Shown: piece after piece, positions 8,600 through 17,246 of the stretch
Layout of the letters: every line of letters begins with the position of its first letter
How positions within the stretch are numbered: position 1 is the first letter of the stretch
From: Streptomyces sp. GESEQ-35
GTDB taxonomy: Bacteria; Actinomycetota; Actinomycetes; Streptomycetales; Streptomycetaceae
Assembly: GCF_017948485.1 (NCBI RefSeq)
Contig: NZ_JAFFSX010000004.1
Location: 310,001 to 374,000, forward strand
DNA: 64,000 nucleotides
Direction: 5' to 3'
Translations under genes and position numbers: made by a program
Notes under the pieces: generated by a model
Told to the model about the DNA's origin: nothing
Database searches by the model: none
Seen by the model: only the letters and a program-made list of their open reading frames with translations

Positions 8600-9415
8600 A
8601 TGTGCGGACGGTATGCATCGAGTCGTAGGCCCGAGGATCTCGCAGGAATCTTTGAGATCGAGAAGTGGGAGCCCGAGGAGACCTTGGAGCCCGACTACAA
8701 CGTGGCCCCGACCAAAGAGGTCTACGCGGTCCTGGACCGTCCTGTGAAGGACGCCGACGAGAAGCGACCGGTTCGGCAGCTGCGCAAGCTGAAGTGGGGG
8801 CTCGTCCCGTCCTGGTCGAAGACCCCCGAGGGCGGCGCCCGGATGATCAACGCCCGCGCGGAGACCGTGCACGAGAAGCCGTCGTACCGCCGTGCCTTCA
8901 CCACCCGGCGCTGCATCCTGCCCGCCGACGGCTACTACGAGTGGGTCACCGGCACGCAGGAGCGGGACCTGGAGGTCGAGGGGAAGAAGAAGCGGCCGCG
9001 CAAGCAGCCGTACTTCGTGCTCCCCGCTGACGGTTCCGTCTTCGCCATGGCGGGGCTGTACGAGTTCTGGCGGGACAAGACGCTGCCCGACGACCATCCG
9101 CAGGCCTGGTGGGTGACCTGCTCGGTGATCACGACGGAGGCGGAGCAGACCCCGCTGGCCGTGGCCCCCGCCGACGGGCCGTTCGCGCTGTCCGACATCC
9201 ACCCCCGGATGCCGCTGATGCTGACGCCCGACCACTGGGACACCTGGCTCGACCCGGCCCGCACCGACCTCGACGACCTGCGCGAACTGCTCGCCCCGCC
9301 GCCTCCCGGACTGATGCGCGCCTACCCCGTGACCACCGCGGTCAGCAACGTCCGCAACAACGGGCCGGAGCTGCTGAAGGAGCTGGAGGGGCCCGAGGAG
9401 GGCACACTCTTCTAG
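8600..9415 (+). CDS. SRAP/YedK-type abasic-site DNA-protein crosslink protein (SOS response-associated peptidase)
   Basis: A 271-residue HMCES/YedK homologue that shields abasic sites in single-stranded DNA through a covalent link to its N-terminal cysteine. ATG 8600 gives MCGRYAS, putting the catalytic Cys at position 2 as the family demands; a GTG nine bases upstream would bury it. Other active-site parts are MINARAETV (Asn), RRCILPADGYYEW (Glu) and SDIHPRMPLML (His). The next gene starts one base past its stop. Confidence 0.92.
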   Translation: MCGRYASSRRPEDLAGIFEIEKWEPEETLEPDYNVAPTKEVYAVLDRPVKDADEKRPVRQLRKLKWGLVPSWSKTPEGGARMINARAETVHEKPSYRRAFTTRRCILPADGYYEWVTGTQERDLEVEGKKKRPRKQPYFVLPADGSVFAMAGLYEFWRDKTLPDDHPQAWWVTCSVITTEAEQTPLAVAPADGPFALSDIHPRMPLMLTPDHWDTWLDPARTDLDDLRELLAPPPPGLMRAYPVTTAVSNVRNNGPELLKELEGPEEGTLF

Positions 9416-9416
9416 T

Positions 9417-10055
9417 GTGACGAGTGTGGCGACCGAGATCATCAGCACGGATGCGGGGGACGCCCGCATCACCTGGCACAGGGCGAGGAAGGCGCGGCTC
9501 GTGCTGGCGCTGAGCCATGGCGCGGGCGGCGGCATCGAGGCGCGCGACCTCAGGGCGATCGCCGCCGAGCTGCCGGCGCACGGCGTGACCGTCGCCCTCG
9601 TCGAGCAGCCCTGGCGCGTGGCCGGGAAGAAGCTGGCGCCCGCGCCGAAGACGCTGGACGTGGGCTGGCGGGGCCTGTGGCCGGCGCTCGCCAAGCCCGG
9701 GTTTCCCGTGATCGCCGGCGGGCGCAGCGCCGGCGCCCGCGTCGCCTGCCGTACGGCGACGGAGCTCGGTGCCTCCGGTGTCCTCGCTCTGAGCTTCCCG
9801 CTCCACCCGCCCGGCAAGCCCGAGAAGTCCCGCGCCGACGAGTTGCTCGGCGCCGGAGTGCCGACGCTCGTCGTGCAGGGTGGCAACGACCCGTTCGGGA
9901 AGCCGGCGGAGTTCCCGAAGGGCACTCATGAGCTGGTCGAGGTCCCGTACGGCGATCATGGATTCGTCGTGCCGAAGCGGGCGGAGATCACTCAGGAGCG
10001 GGCGCTGGAGATCATCACCGGGGCTGTGGTGACGTGGAGCGCGTCACGCGGGTAA
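9417..10055 (+). CDS. Alpha/beta-hydrolase, KANL3/Tex30-like
   Basis: A 212-residue alpha/beta-hydrolase. The nucleophile elbow is GGRSAGARVA (Ser), the acid Asp is in VVQGGNDPFG, and the His is in GDHGFVV. It resembles the Tex30/KANL3 dienelactone-hydrolase-like group; the substrate is unknown. It starts with GTG one base beyond the SRAP stop, so both are probably made from one transcript. Confidence 0.8.
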   Translation: MTSVATEIISTDAGDARITWHRARKARLVLALSHGAGGGIEARDLRAIAAELPAHGVTVALVEQPWRVAGKKLAPAPKTLDVGWRGLWPALAKPGFPVIAGGRSAGARVACRTATELGASGVLALSFPLHPPGKPEKSRADELLGAGVPTLVVQGGNDPFGKPAEFPKGTHELVEVPYGDHGFVVPKRAEITQERALEIITGAVVTWSASRG

Positions 10056-10061
10056 AGGGCC

Positions 10062-10088
10062 GGGAATGTTGCACCGCGGACCACTGTT
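10062..10088 (+). promoter_or_regulatory. SigR-dependent promoter of sigR (sigRp2-like)
   Basis: GGGAAT, 18 bases, then GTT: an exact match to the published SigR promoter pattern GGAAT-N18/19-GTT. It lies 60 bases before the ATG of the long SigR isoform, so oxidised RsrA would switch on sigR's own transcription. Confidence 0.88.
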
Positions 10089-10147
10089 GTGCGGGACAGA
10101 AGTGCTGAGTCACCAGCACCTACGTCGTAGGAGAGGAAGTCCGCCGC

Positions 10148-11008
10148 ATGGGTTCGACCTTCTGCCAGAGGGGCAGCAGCCGCGCTGACCTGGACTGGAC
10201 GGTGCTGCATGCGGGCAAGACCGCTCCTATTCGAGCGGCGGGCGGACCGGATCGTCGTCTATCCTCCGATTCTGGTGGGACGGGCTTCCGTCCTGCCCGG
10301 AATCTTGAGGAGGTGGGTCCGGTCACCGGTACCGACGCAGGGACCGACAACGGCCAGGCGGAGCTGCCCGAGGGCCAGGGCGTCAGCGCGGACGTGAGCA
10401 CGGAGTCGACCGCGGAGCGCACCGCGCGCTTCGAGCGGGACGCGCTGGAATTCCTCGACCAGATGTATTCGGCCGCTCTGCGGATGACGCGCAACCCGGC
10501 CGACGCCGAGGACCTGGTGCAGGAGACGTACGCGAAGGCGTACGCGTCCTTCCACCAGTTCCGCGAGGGCACCAACCTCAAGGCGTGGCTGTACCGGATC
10601 CTCACCAACACCTTCATCAACTCGTACCGCAAGAAGCAGCGTGAACCCCAGCGCTCCGCGGCCGAGGAGATCGAGGACTGGCAGCTCGCCCGCGCCGAGT
10701 CGCACATGTCGACGGGTTTGCGCTCCGCGGAGTCGCAGGCGCTCGACCACCTGCCCGACTCGGACGTGAAGGAAGCGTTGCAGGCGATCCCCGAGGAATT
10801 CCGCATCGCCGTCTATCTCGCGGACGTAGAGGGCTTTGCGTACAAGGAGATCGCGGACATCATGGGGACACCCATCGGTACGGTGATGTCCCGGCTGCAC
10901 CGCGGCCGCCGTCAACTGCGCGGCATGCTCGAGGACTACGCCCGCGAGCGCGGACTGGTCCCGGCGGGCGCCGGAGAGTCGAACGAAGCGAAAGGCTCGG
11001 GCTCATGA
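10148..11008 (+). CDS. sigR: ECF sigma factor SigR (thiol-oxidative stress), long isoform with internal start
   Basis: Directs the disulphide-stress regulon (thioredoxin, mycothiol and protease genes). ECF region 2 is at [17 protein letters not shown], region 4 at [20 protein letters not shown]. From ATG 10148 (after GGAGAGGA) the protein has 286 residues. An in-frame GTG at 10313, preceded directly by GAGGAG, gives 231. The difference is 55 residues, the same as the N-terminal extension of the unstable SigR' isoform known in S. coelicolor, which is made only from the SigR-dependent transcript. The stop overlaps the rsrA start (ATGA), giving translational coupling to its antagonist. Confidence 0.95.
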   Translation: MGSTFCQRGSSRADLDWTVLHAGKTAPIRAAGGPDRRLSSDSGGTGFRPARNLEEVGPVTGTDAGTDNGQAELPEGQGVSADVSTESTAERTARFERDALEFLDQMYSAALRMTRNPADAEDLVQETYAKAYASFHQFREGTNLKAWLYRILTNTFINSYRKKQREPQRSAAEEIEDWQLARAESHMSTGLRSAESQALDHLPDSDVKEALQAIPEEFRIAVYLADVEGFAYKEIADIMGTPIGTVMSRLHRGRRQLRGMLEDYARERGLVPAGAGESNEAKGSGS

Positions 11009-11307
11009 GCTGCGGAGAGCCGCACGAGACGGACTGCAGTGAGGTACTCGATCATCTCTACGAGTTCCTCGACAGTGAGATGCCGGACGTCGATCGCGAC
11101 AAGTTCAAGCAGCACTTCACGGAGTGCTCGCCGTGCCTGGAGAAGTACGGCCTCGAAGAGGCCGTGAAGAAGCTGGTCAAGCGGTGCTGCGGGCATGACG
11201 ACGTACCCACCGACCTGCGCGCCAAGGTCCTGGGGCGGCTCGATCTGATCCGCTCCGGGCAGACCGTGCCGGACCACGACGTCACCGCGACACCGCAGGA
11301 GTCCTGA
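11005..11307 (+). CDS. rsrA: Redox-sensing zinc anti-sigma factor RsrA
   Basis: A 100-residue ZAS-family anti-sigma factor that holds SigR inactive until thiol oxidation expels zinc. The ligand set is complete: Cys11, His37, Cys41 and Cys44 (HFTECSPC), the same numbering as S. coelicolor RsrA. Extra cysteines (Cys3 and the CC pair in KRCCGHDD) are also present. It overlaps sigR by four bases. Confidence 0.96.
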   Translation: MSCGEPHETDCSEVLDHLYEFLDSEMPDVDRDKFKQHFTECSPCLEKYGLEEAVKKLVKRCCGHDDVPTDLRAKVLGRLDLIRSGQTVPDHDVTATPQES

Positions 11308-11349
11308 ACTCCCGCCCCGGAACGGGCTGTCGTCACTCGAACGTGCTAA

Positions 11350-11370
11350 CCGCGGGTCATCGGCCCGCGG
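11350..11370 (+). terminator. Hairpin downstream of rsrA
   Basis: Perfect 7-bp stem CCGCGGG / CCCGCGG with a 7-base loop, 43 bases after the rsrA stop; no T-run. Probable terminator of the sigR-rsrA operon. Confidence 0.55.
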
Positions 11371-11429
11371 CAGCCCAACCCGCCGCCCTAGGCTCCTGAG
11401 CCTGTACGGGCACTGTCGGGGAGGGCGTC

Positions 11430-12737
11430 ATGGAGGCGATACCAGCGCGGGCACGCGCGTACGTCGCCTGCGTCGTTCTCGGTGCGCTGCTCTGCCTCCT
11501 CCCGCTGCCTTCCGTACGGACGCCCTGGTGGGCGGTCGCGCTGCTCGCCGCGCTCTACGCCGGATGCGAGCAGATCACCCGGTGGCGGCTGCTCGGCACC
11601 TTCTATCCCGTCCTGCTGGCCGGGGCCTTCCTGCTGCCGCCGCCCGCCGCCGCGCTGGTCGCGGTGCCCGGAGCGCTGCTGTCTCCCGTCGCGGGGCGCC
11701 CGCGGGTACTGCGGCGGATCTGGCGGGCGGCGGAACTCGTCGTCGCCGTCCGGGCCGCGGCCGGCGTCCACTGGGCGCTGGGCGGGCGGGACGCGGTCGT
11801 GGCGTCCGACTTTCCGTATGCGCTGCTGCCCGCGCTGGGCGCGGTGTCGGCGTTCTGCCTGGTGCTCAGCGTGCTGGACGGCGGGATCCTCGCCCTCGCC
11901 GAGAGGGTGCCGGTACGGCGGGCCTGGCGCGGTCTGTTCCTACGGTCCCTTGCGCCGATCGGCGTGCACGGGCTCGCCGGGCTGATGATGGCCGTCCTGT
12001 GGCGCAGCCCGTACGGCCCGTTCGCCGCGCTGCTCGTGCTGCTGCCGATGTGTGTGTCGGCCTGGGTGTTCGCGCAGTATCACCGGGAGCGGGCCGCGCA
12101 TCAGGCGACCATCCGGGCGCTGGTGCAGGCCGTCGACATCAAGGACGGGTACACGCGCGGGCACAGTGAGCGGGTCGGGCAGGCGTCGATGATGATCGCG
12201 CGTGAGCTGGGGATGGACGACGAGCGCGTCGAGGTCCTGCGGTTCGCCGGGATCCTGCACGACGTGGGCAAGCTGGGCGTGCCGACGCGGCTGCTGCGCA
12301 AGGACGGGCCGCTCACTCCCGAGGAGCGGCGGGTCATCGAGCTGCATCCGGAGTACGGGCACGAGATGGTGCGCGGGATCGCCTTTCTGGGGGAGGCACG
12401 GGCGGCGGTGCTGCACCATCACGAGCGGCTGGACGGGAGCGGGTATCCGTACGGGCTGGTGGGAACCCAGATCCCGGAATGTGCGCGGGTGGTGGCGGTC
12501 GCCGACGCCTTCGACGCGATGACGTCCACGCGGTCCTACCGCCGGGCCCGGCCGGTCGCGACCGCGCTGGAGGAGCTTCAGCGGTGTGCGGGGGCGCAGT
12601 TCGACCCCCGGATGGTCACGGCGCTGGTCCGGTCACTGGGCAGATACGGCTGGAACCCTGCGGTCACCGCGGGGGAGGAACCACCCACCGTCCCACCGGC
12701 GCGCCCCGCCCAGAGCCGGCCCGGAGCACACCGATGA
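11430..12737 (+). CDS. Membrane HD-GYP domain protein
   Basis: A 435-residue protein. Residues 1-215 are five to seven hydrophobic helices; residues 225-400 form an HD-GYP domain with GILHDVGKLG (HD at 277-278) and HHERLDGSGYP (330-340), the full signature of c-di-GMP phosphodiesterases. Metal ligands look intact, so hydrolysis of c-di-GMP or a related cyclic nucleotide is plausible; membrane HD proteins of this kind can also act on other substrates. The Pro-rich tail (400-435) is unstructured. GGGAGGG precedes the ATG. The stop overlaps the next gene, a related but degenerate protein. Confidence 0.85.
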   Translation: MEAIPARARAYVACVVLGALLCLLPLPSVRTPWWAVALLAALYAGCEQITRWRLLGTFYPVLLAGAFLLPPPAAALVAVPGALLSPVAGRPRVLRRIWRAAELVVAVRAAAGVHWALGGRDAVVASDFPYALLPALGAVSAFCLVLSVLDGGILALAERVPVRRAWRGLFLRSLAPIGVHGLAGLMMAVLWRSPYGPFAALLVLLPMCVSAWVFAQYHRERAAHQATIRALVQAVDIKDGYTRGHSERVGQASMMIARELGMDDERVEVLRFAGILHDVGKLGVPTRLLRKDGPLTPEERRVIELHPEYGHEMVRGIAFLGEARAAVLHHHERLDGSGYPYGLVGTQIPECARVVAVADAFDAMTSTRSYRRARPVATALEELQRCAGAQFDPRMVTALVRSLGRYGWNPAVTAGEEPPTVPPARPAQSRPGAHR

Positions 12738-13978
12738 GCCCACGCCGGCCGCCGCTGATGCTGCTCATCCACGCGGCCGCGCTCTGCCTGGCAGGCGGCT
12801 CCCTCGCCGTCACCCTCTGGACCGGACTCGACGACCGTTCCGTAGCCCTCGCCTTCGCCGTCCTCGTCGCCATCGGCGAGCTCGCCCGGTGGAGCGGAGC
12901 CGAGGTCAGGGAGGCCGCGCCGCTCGGGGCCGCGGGGGCACTCGCGTACGCGCTGCTTGGGGAGGACGCGGGACGGGCCACGGAGCACGGCGTCCTGCAG
13001 GTCGTCACCGTCGTGCTCGCCGCCTCCCTCGTCGGGAGCGTGCCGCACATCGCACGGGGGCAGGGGCCGACGGCCGATCATCTGGCCCGGCGCGTGCTGA
13101 CCGTCGGGTTCGCCGCCTTCTGCTTCCAACCCCTGTACAGCCAGGGCGCGTTCGGCAAGGGCGCCGGTCCCGCCTACGCCCTGCTGCTCGTCGCGCTGCT
13201 CACGCTCACCGCGCTCTGCGACGCCGTCCTCGCCGCGGCCCTCGCCCGGTCCCGCACCGGCTGGCCCTTCGGACCGCTGCTGCGGGACGAGCTGCGGGGC
13301 ATGCTCGGGATCGGGTCGGCGGTGGGTGCGACGGGCGCGGTGATGGCGCTCGCGGTGGCCGTCGTCGGGCTGTGGGCGCTGCCCGTGTTCTCGCTTCCGC
13401 TGCTGCTCACCCAGCTGTCCTTCCGGCGGTACGCCGCCGTCCGTACGACCTACCGGCAGACCATCGCCTCCCTCGCCCGCGCCACCGAGATCGCCGGGTA
13501 CACACCCGCCGGGCACGCCCGGCGGGTGGCCGCGCTCAGTGCGGCCGTCGGACGCGACCTGGGACTGTCCGGGCCCGATCTCACCGTCCTGGAGTACGCG
13601 GCACTCATGCACGACATCGGTCAGCTCAGCCTTGTCGATCCGGTTCCGGCGGGGGCCACGGCCGTGCTCCCGCTGTCCGAGCAGCGGCGGATCGCGCTGC
13701 TCGGCGGAGCCGTCGTACGGCAGACCGGGGTGAGTCCGCAGGTCGCCATGGTCGTGGAACGGCAGGCCGACCCCTGCCGGGAACAGCCGGTGGCCGCGCG
13801 GATCGTACGGGCGGTGAACGCCTATGAGGAGAAGGCACGGGACGCCGGGCCGGGCGGGCCGCTGAAGGCCCTGGAGGAGCTGCGGCTCGCGAAGGCGGGG
13901 GAGTACGCGCCCGAAGTGGTCGAGTCGCTGGCCAGGGTGCTGTCGAGGGACAGCCTTACCTTGCCCGTGGTTGGGTAA
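12734..13978 (+). CDS. Membrane HD-domain protein, degenerate HD-GYP paralogue
   Basis: A 414-residue protein with the same plan as its upstream neighbour: hydrophobic N-terminal half, then an HD-type domain starting with HARRVAALSAAVGRDL and keeping MHDIGQLSL. The second half of the HD-GYP signature (HHE...DG.GYP) is absent; the matching region reads VVERQADPCRE. It therefore probably lacks phosphodiesterase activity and may sense or regulate its partner. ATG 12734 overlaps the upstream stop (ATGA), so the two are made together. Confidence 0.75.
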   Translation: MSPRRPPLMLLIHAAALCLAGGSLAVTLWTGLDDRSVALAFAVLVAIGELARWSGAEVREAAPLGAAGALAYALLGEDAGRATEHGVLQVVTVVLAASLVGSVPHIARGQGPTADHLARRVLTVGFAAFCFQPLYSQGAFGKGAGPAYALLLVALLTLTALCDAVLAAALARSRTGWPFGPLLRDELRGMLGIGSAVGATGAVMALAVAVVGLWALPVFSLPLLLTQLSFRRYAAVRTTYRQTIASLARATEIAGYTPAGHARRVAALSAAVGRDLGLSGPDLTVLEYAALMHDIGQLSLVDPVPAGATAVLPLSEQRRIALLGGAVVRQTGVSPQVAMVVERQADPCREQPVAARIVRAVNAYEEKARDAGPGGPLKALEELRLAKAGEYAPEVVESLARVLSRDSLTLPVVG

Positions 13979-14091
13979 CCCATGGGTAATGAGCGCCCTT
14001 CCAGCCCTACGTGGTTTGATGCGCAGGAGAGGATGTCCGGGGGCGCGAAAGGCACAGCCAGCCCACTCCACGGAACTGGCAGGCGGGAATC

Positions 14092-15072
14092 GTGAGGATC
14101 TTCGGCAAGGGACGGCACCGGCCCTCCGCCTCCTGGCGGCAGGCCACAGACCGCGCGTTCACACTGATCGGGGACGGTCGGTACGAGGACGCGGGCGCGC
14201 TGCTCACACGGGCCGCCGATCTGGAGCCCTGGCTCTCCGAGTCCTGGTTCAACCTCGCCCTGCTGCACAAGTTCCGGCACGACTGGGAGCAGGCCCGGGC
14301 GGCGGGCCTCAGGGCCGTCGCACTGCTCGACCGGGAGACCGGCGCACCTGACTGGTGGAACGTCGGCATCGCCGCCACCGCGCTCCAGGACTGGCCGCTG
14401 GCCCGGCGGGCCTGGCAGGCGTACGGGCTGCGGGTGCCCGGTGCTCCGGGTGCCGCCGGGGAGCCCGTCGGGATGGACCTGGGCAGTGCGGCCGTACGGC
14501 TGTCGCCGGAGGGCGAGGCCGAGGTCGTGTGGGGGCGGCGGCTCGATCCCGCGCGTATCGAGGTGCTGTCCATTCCGCTGCCGTCGTCGGGGCGGCGCTG
14601 GGGCGAGGTCGTGCTGCACGACGGCGTCCCGCACGGCGAGCGGACGACCGCGTCGGGCCCTGCGTATCCGGTGTTCGACGAGATCGAGCTGTGGGCGCCT
14701 TCTCCCGTGCCGACGTGGGTGGTGTTGCTGGAGGCTGCCAGCGAGGCTGACCGGGATGCGTTGGAGCAGCTCGCTGCCGATGCCGGGTTCGCTGCCGAGG
14801 ACTGGTCGTCGTCTGTGCGGTTGCTGTGTCGGATGTGCTCCGAGTCGCGGATGCCGTCGGACGAAGGTGACGGGGAGCATCTCGATCCGCACGATCACAG
14901 TGAGCCGGGGCATCCTGGGCCGCTGGGGCATCGGACCGACGGGCAGTTGTGGGTGCCGGAGCGGGAGTGTGGCGTTGCGGCGCCGGCCACGCTGGTGCGG
15001 GGGTTGTTGGACGGGTGGGTTGCCGACAGTCCGGACTCGCGGGACTGGCGGGATCTGGAAGAGGTTTGCTGA
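14092..15072 (+). CDS. Tetratricopeptide-repeat protein
   Basis: A 326-residue soluble protein. Residues 15-115 hold about three TPR-like helical pairs ([56 protein letters not shown]). The C-terminal 200 residues are not a family I recognise; they include [16 protein letters not shown] and a Cys/His-containing stretch (CRMCSES ... [12 protein letters not shown]). GTG 14092 is used. Codon use becomes less GC3-rich towards the 3' end. Function unknown; the gene is conserved before def in Streptomyces as I recall. Confidence 0.7.
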   Translation: MRIFGKGRHRPSASWRQATDRAFTLIGDGRYEDAGALLTRAADLEPWLSESWFNLALLHKFRHDWEQARAAGLRAVALLDRETGAPDWWNVGIAATALQDWPLARRAWQAYGLRVPGAPGAAGEPVGMDLGSAAVRLSPEGEAEVVWGRRLDPARIEVLSIPLPSSGRRWGEVVLHDGVPHGERTTASGPAYPVFDEIELWAPSPVPTWVVLLEAASEADRDALEQLAADAGFAAEDWSSSVRLLCRMCSESRMPSDEGDGEHLDPHDHSEPGHPGPLGHRTDGQLWVPERECGVAAPATLVRGLLDGWVADSPDSRDWRDLEEVC

Positions 15073-15098
15073 GGACGGCTTTCGACCGCGGGCACGTC

Positions 15099-15128
15099 GT
15101 GGCTGGTCGCGCAGTTCCCCGCGCCCCT
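15099..15128 (+). repeat. Interspersed intergenic repeat, copy B
   Basis: Same 30-bp element as copy A, here between the TPR gene and def. Its end pairs with the next bases (GCGCCCCT GG AGGGGCGC, 15121-15138) to form a perfect hairpin. Confidence 0.85.
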
Positions 15129-15199
15129 GGAGGGGCGCGTCCACGTACCCTGTATCCGCAACTTCACCCTTGTTTTGGTTTAGGAAGGCATCGTCGGTC

Positions 15200-15850
15200 A
15201 TGGCGCAGCAGGACACCGATCAGCAGCACGTGGGCGTGCTCCCCGTGGACGACGAGGGTTTCGTCATCGACACCGAGGACGCGGAGGAGCGCGAGAACGC
15301 CTGGCGTGAGCGTGGTACCTCGCGGCCGATCACGGTCGTCGGGAACCCGGTGCTGCACAAGGAGTGCAGGGACGTCACCGAGTTCGGCGAGGAGCTCCAG
15401 CAGCTGGTCGCGGACATGTTCGCCTCACAGCACACCGCCGAGGGTGTGGGCCTGGCCGCCAACCAGATCGGCGTCGACCTGAAGGTCTTCGTCTACGACT
15501 GCCAGGACGACCAGGGCGTCCGGCACGTGGGCGTCGTCTGCAACCCGGTCCTCGTCGAGCTGCCCGCCGAGGAGCGCCGGCTGGACGACAGCAGCGAGGG
15601 CTGTCTGTCGGTGCCCACGGCCTACGCCTCGCTCGCCCGGCCGGACTACGCCGAGGTGACCGGGCAGGACGAGCGGGGCAACCCGATCAAGGTGCGCGGC
15701 AAAGGCTACTTCTCGCGGTGTTTGCAGCACGAGACCGACCACCTGTACGGCTACCTCTACATCGACCGGCTCTCCAAGCGCGAACGCAAGGACGCGCTGC
15801 GGCAGATGGCCGAGAACGAGCCCCGCTACCCCGTGGTCGCGAACGACTGA
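15200..15850 (+). CDS. def: Peptide deformylase
   Basis: Removes the formyl group from nascent N-terminal methionines. All three motifs are present: [17 protein letters not shown] and QHETDHLYG (metal ligands Cys and two His, catalytic Glu). ATG 15200 follows GGAAGG by about 11 bases. The 216-residue product carries an N-terminal extension of roughly 40 acidic residues before the catalytic core, longer than the usual 160-190-residue deformylases. A Streptomyces genome normally has several def paralogues, so this is not necessarily the main one. Confidence 0.92.
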   Translation: MAQQDTDQQHVGVLPVDDEGFVIDTEDAEERENAWRERGTSRPITVVGNPVLHKECRDVTEFGEELQQLVADMFASQHTAEGVGLAANQIGVDLKVFVYDCQDDQGVRHVGVVCNPVLVELPAEERRLDDSSEGCLSVPTAYASLARPDYAEVTGQDERGNPIKVRGKGYFSRCLQHETDHLYGYLYIDRLSKRERKDALRQMAENEPRYPVVAND

Positions 15851-16160
15851 GGCCGACTGAGGTTGGCCGAAGTCGACTGAGGCCCCACAAGTCCCATCCG
15901 TACGGCGTCTGTTCAGGATCCCCTTCCTGACCAGGCGCCGTTCGTGTGTGCGTCGTACGTTCGATCGTATGCGTGCATCCGGTGACCCATATTCAGTCAC
16001 ACAAGGGGACGTTCTCGGCACCGTGGGGTAGTGAATGGAGCAAATGCGTTCCCAGACCGGTCAGTTGTGGTGCTGAATGTAAGTGCGGGGATACGCAACG
16101 GCGCACGCCCGGCACAGCGGGAGGGGTGTGTGTCAACTGGCGGCTGAGAGGGGTTTGTTC
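15851..16160. other. Gene-free interval between def and the terpene synthase gene
   Basis: Holds repeated GACTGAGG words just after def, the def terminator hairpin (15902-15941) and the promoter region of the terpene operon. I could not recognise a promoter with confidence. Base composition near 15990-16060 is noticeably less GC-rich than the flanks. Confidence 0.5.
15902..15941 (+). terminator. Hairpin downstream of def
   Basis: Long imperfect stem: ACGGCG / CGCCGT outside and TCAGG / CCTGA inside with an 8-base loop, 51 bases after the def stop. Confidence 0.55.
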
Positions 16161-17246
16161 GTGCATGCTTTCTCGCACAGCACCACATCGACACCGACGG
16201 CGGTCGCGGTCCCACCATCACTCTCTCTACAGGTGATCGAGACAGCGTTTCCCAGGCAACTCCATCCGTATTGGCCCAGGCTCCAGGAGAACACCCGCAC
16301 CTGGCTACTGGAAAAACGGCTCATGCCGGCGAACAAGGTGGAGGAATATGCCGACGGCCTTTGCTACACCGACCTCATGGCGGGCTACTACATTGGTGCC
16401 CCCGAGGAGGTCCTCCAGGCGATTGCGGACTACAGCGCGTGGTTCTTCGTCTGGGACGACCGGCACGACCGTGACATCGTGCACGGCAGGACCGCCGCCT
16501 GGCGGCGGCTGAGGTTCCGGTTGCATGCGGCCCTCGACTCCCCCGAGGACCATCTGCACCACGAGGATCCCCTGGTCGCGGGGTTCGCGGACAGCATGGT
16601 GCGGGTGTACTCGTTCCTGCCCGAGACCTGGAACGCGCGGTTCGCCCGGCACTTCCACACGGTGATCGAGGCGTACGACCGGGAATTCCACAACCGTTCC
16701 GAGGGAGTCGTCCCGACGGTCGAGGACTATCTCGCGCTGCGCCGCCTCACGTTCGCGCACTGGATCTGGACCGATCTGCTGGAGCCGAGCGCAGGACTCG
16801 AACTGCCGGACGTCGTACGGAAACACCCGGCATACCGCAGGGCGGCTCTGCTGAGCCAGGAATTCGCCGCCTGGTACAACGACCTCTGTTCGCTGCCCAA
16901 GGAAATCGCGGGCGATGAGGTGCACAATCTCGGAATCAGCCTCATCAAGCATGAGGGGCTGACGCTGGAAGCGGCGATCGGGGAGGTACGGCGACGCGTC
17001 GAGGAATGCATATCCGAATTCCTGGTCGCCGAAAAGAAGGCCCTGCACTTCGCCGACGAACTCGACGACGGAACGGTGCGGGGAAAGGAACTGAGCGCCA
17101 CCGTGCGGGCCTGTGTCTGCAATATGCGGAACTGGTTCAGCACCGTCTATTGGTTCCACCACGAGTCCGGCCGGTACATGGTCGACTCCTGGGACGACCG
17201 GTCCACGCCCCCGTACGTCAACAACGAAGCGGCAGGTGAGAAATGA
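16161..17246 (+). CDS. eizS: Epi-isozizaene synthase (sesquiterpene cyclase)
   Basis: Cyclises farnesyl diphosphate to (+)-epi-isozizaene, first step to albaflavenone. The product has 361 residues from GTG 16161 (GAGAGGGG 7 bases upstream), the length I recall for S. coelicolor EizS, and the sequence agrees throughout. Metal motifs are DDRHD (residues 99-103) and NDLCSLPKE (Asn240, Ser244, Glu248). The C-terminal lid has [16 protein letters not shown]. Its stop overlaps the P450 start (ATGA). The pairing with CYP170 settles the assignment beyond a generic terpene cyclase. Confidence 0.95.
   Translation: MHAFSHSTTSTPTAVAVPPSLSLQVIETAFPRQLHPYWPRLQENTRTWLLEKRLMPANKVEEYADGLCYTDLMAGYYIGAPEEVLQAIADYSAWFFVWDDRHDRDIVHGRTAAWRRLRFRLHAALDSPEDHLHHEDPLVAGFADSMVRVYSFLPETWNARFARHFHTVIEAYDREFHNRSEGVVPTVEDYLALRRLTFAHWIWTDLLEPSAGLELPDVVRKHPAYRRAALLSQEFAAWYNDLCSLPKEIAGDEVHNLGISLIKHEGLTLEAAIGEVRRRVEECISEFLVAEKKALHFADELDDGTVRGKELSATVRACVCNMRNWFSTVYWFHHESGRYMVDSWDDRSTPPYVNNEAAGEK

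Noticed and set aside
8550..8618. Longer N-terminus for the M50-like protease.
   Set aside because: It would run across the divergent SRAP start and adds a polar stretch with no similarity to the family; ATG 8549 leaves a normal promoter gap.
15946..16236. Short plus-strand frame before the terpene synthase.
   Set aside because: It is out of frame with the synthase, lacks a family match and has an unlikely Cys/Ser/Arg composition for a Streptomyces protein.
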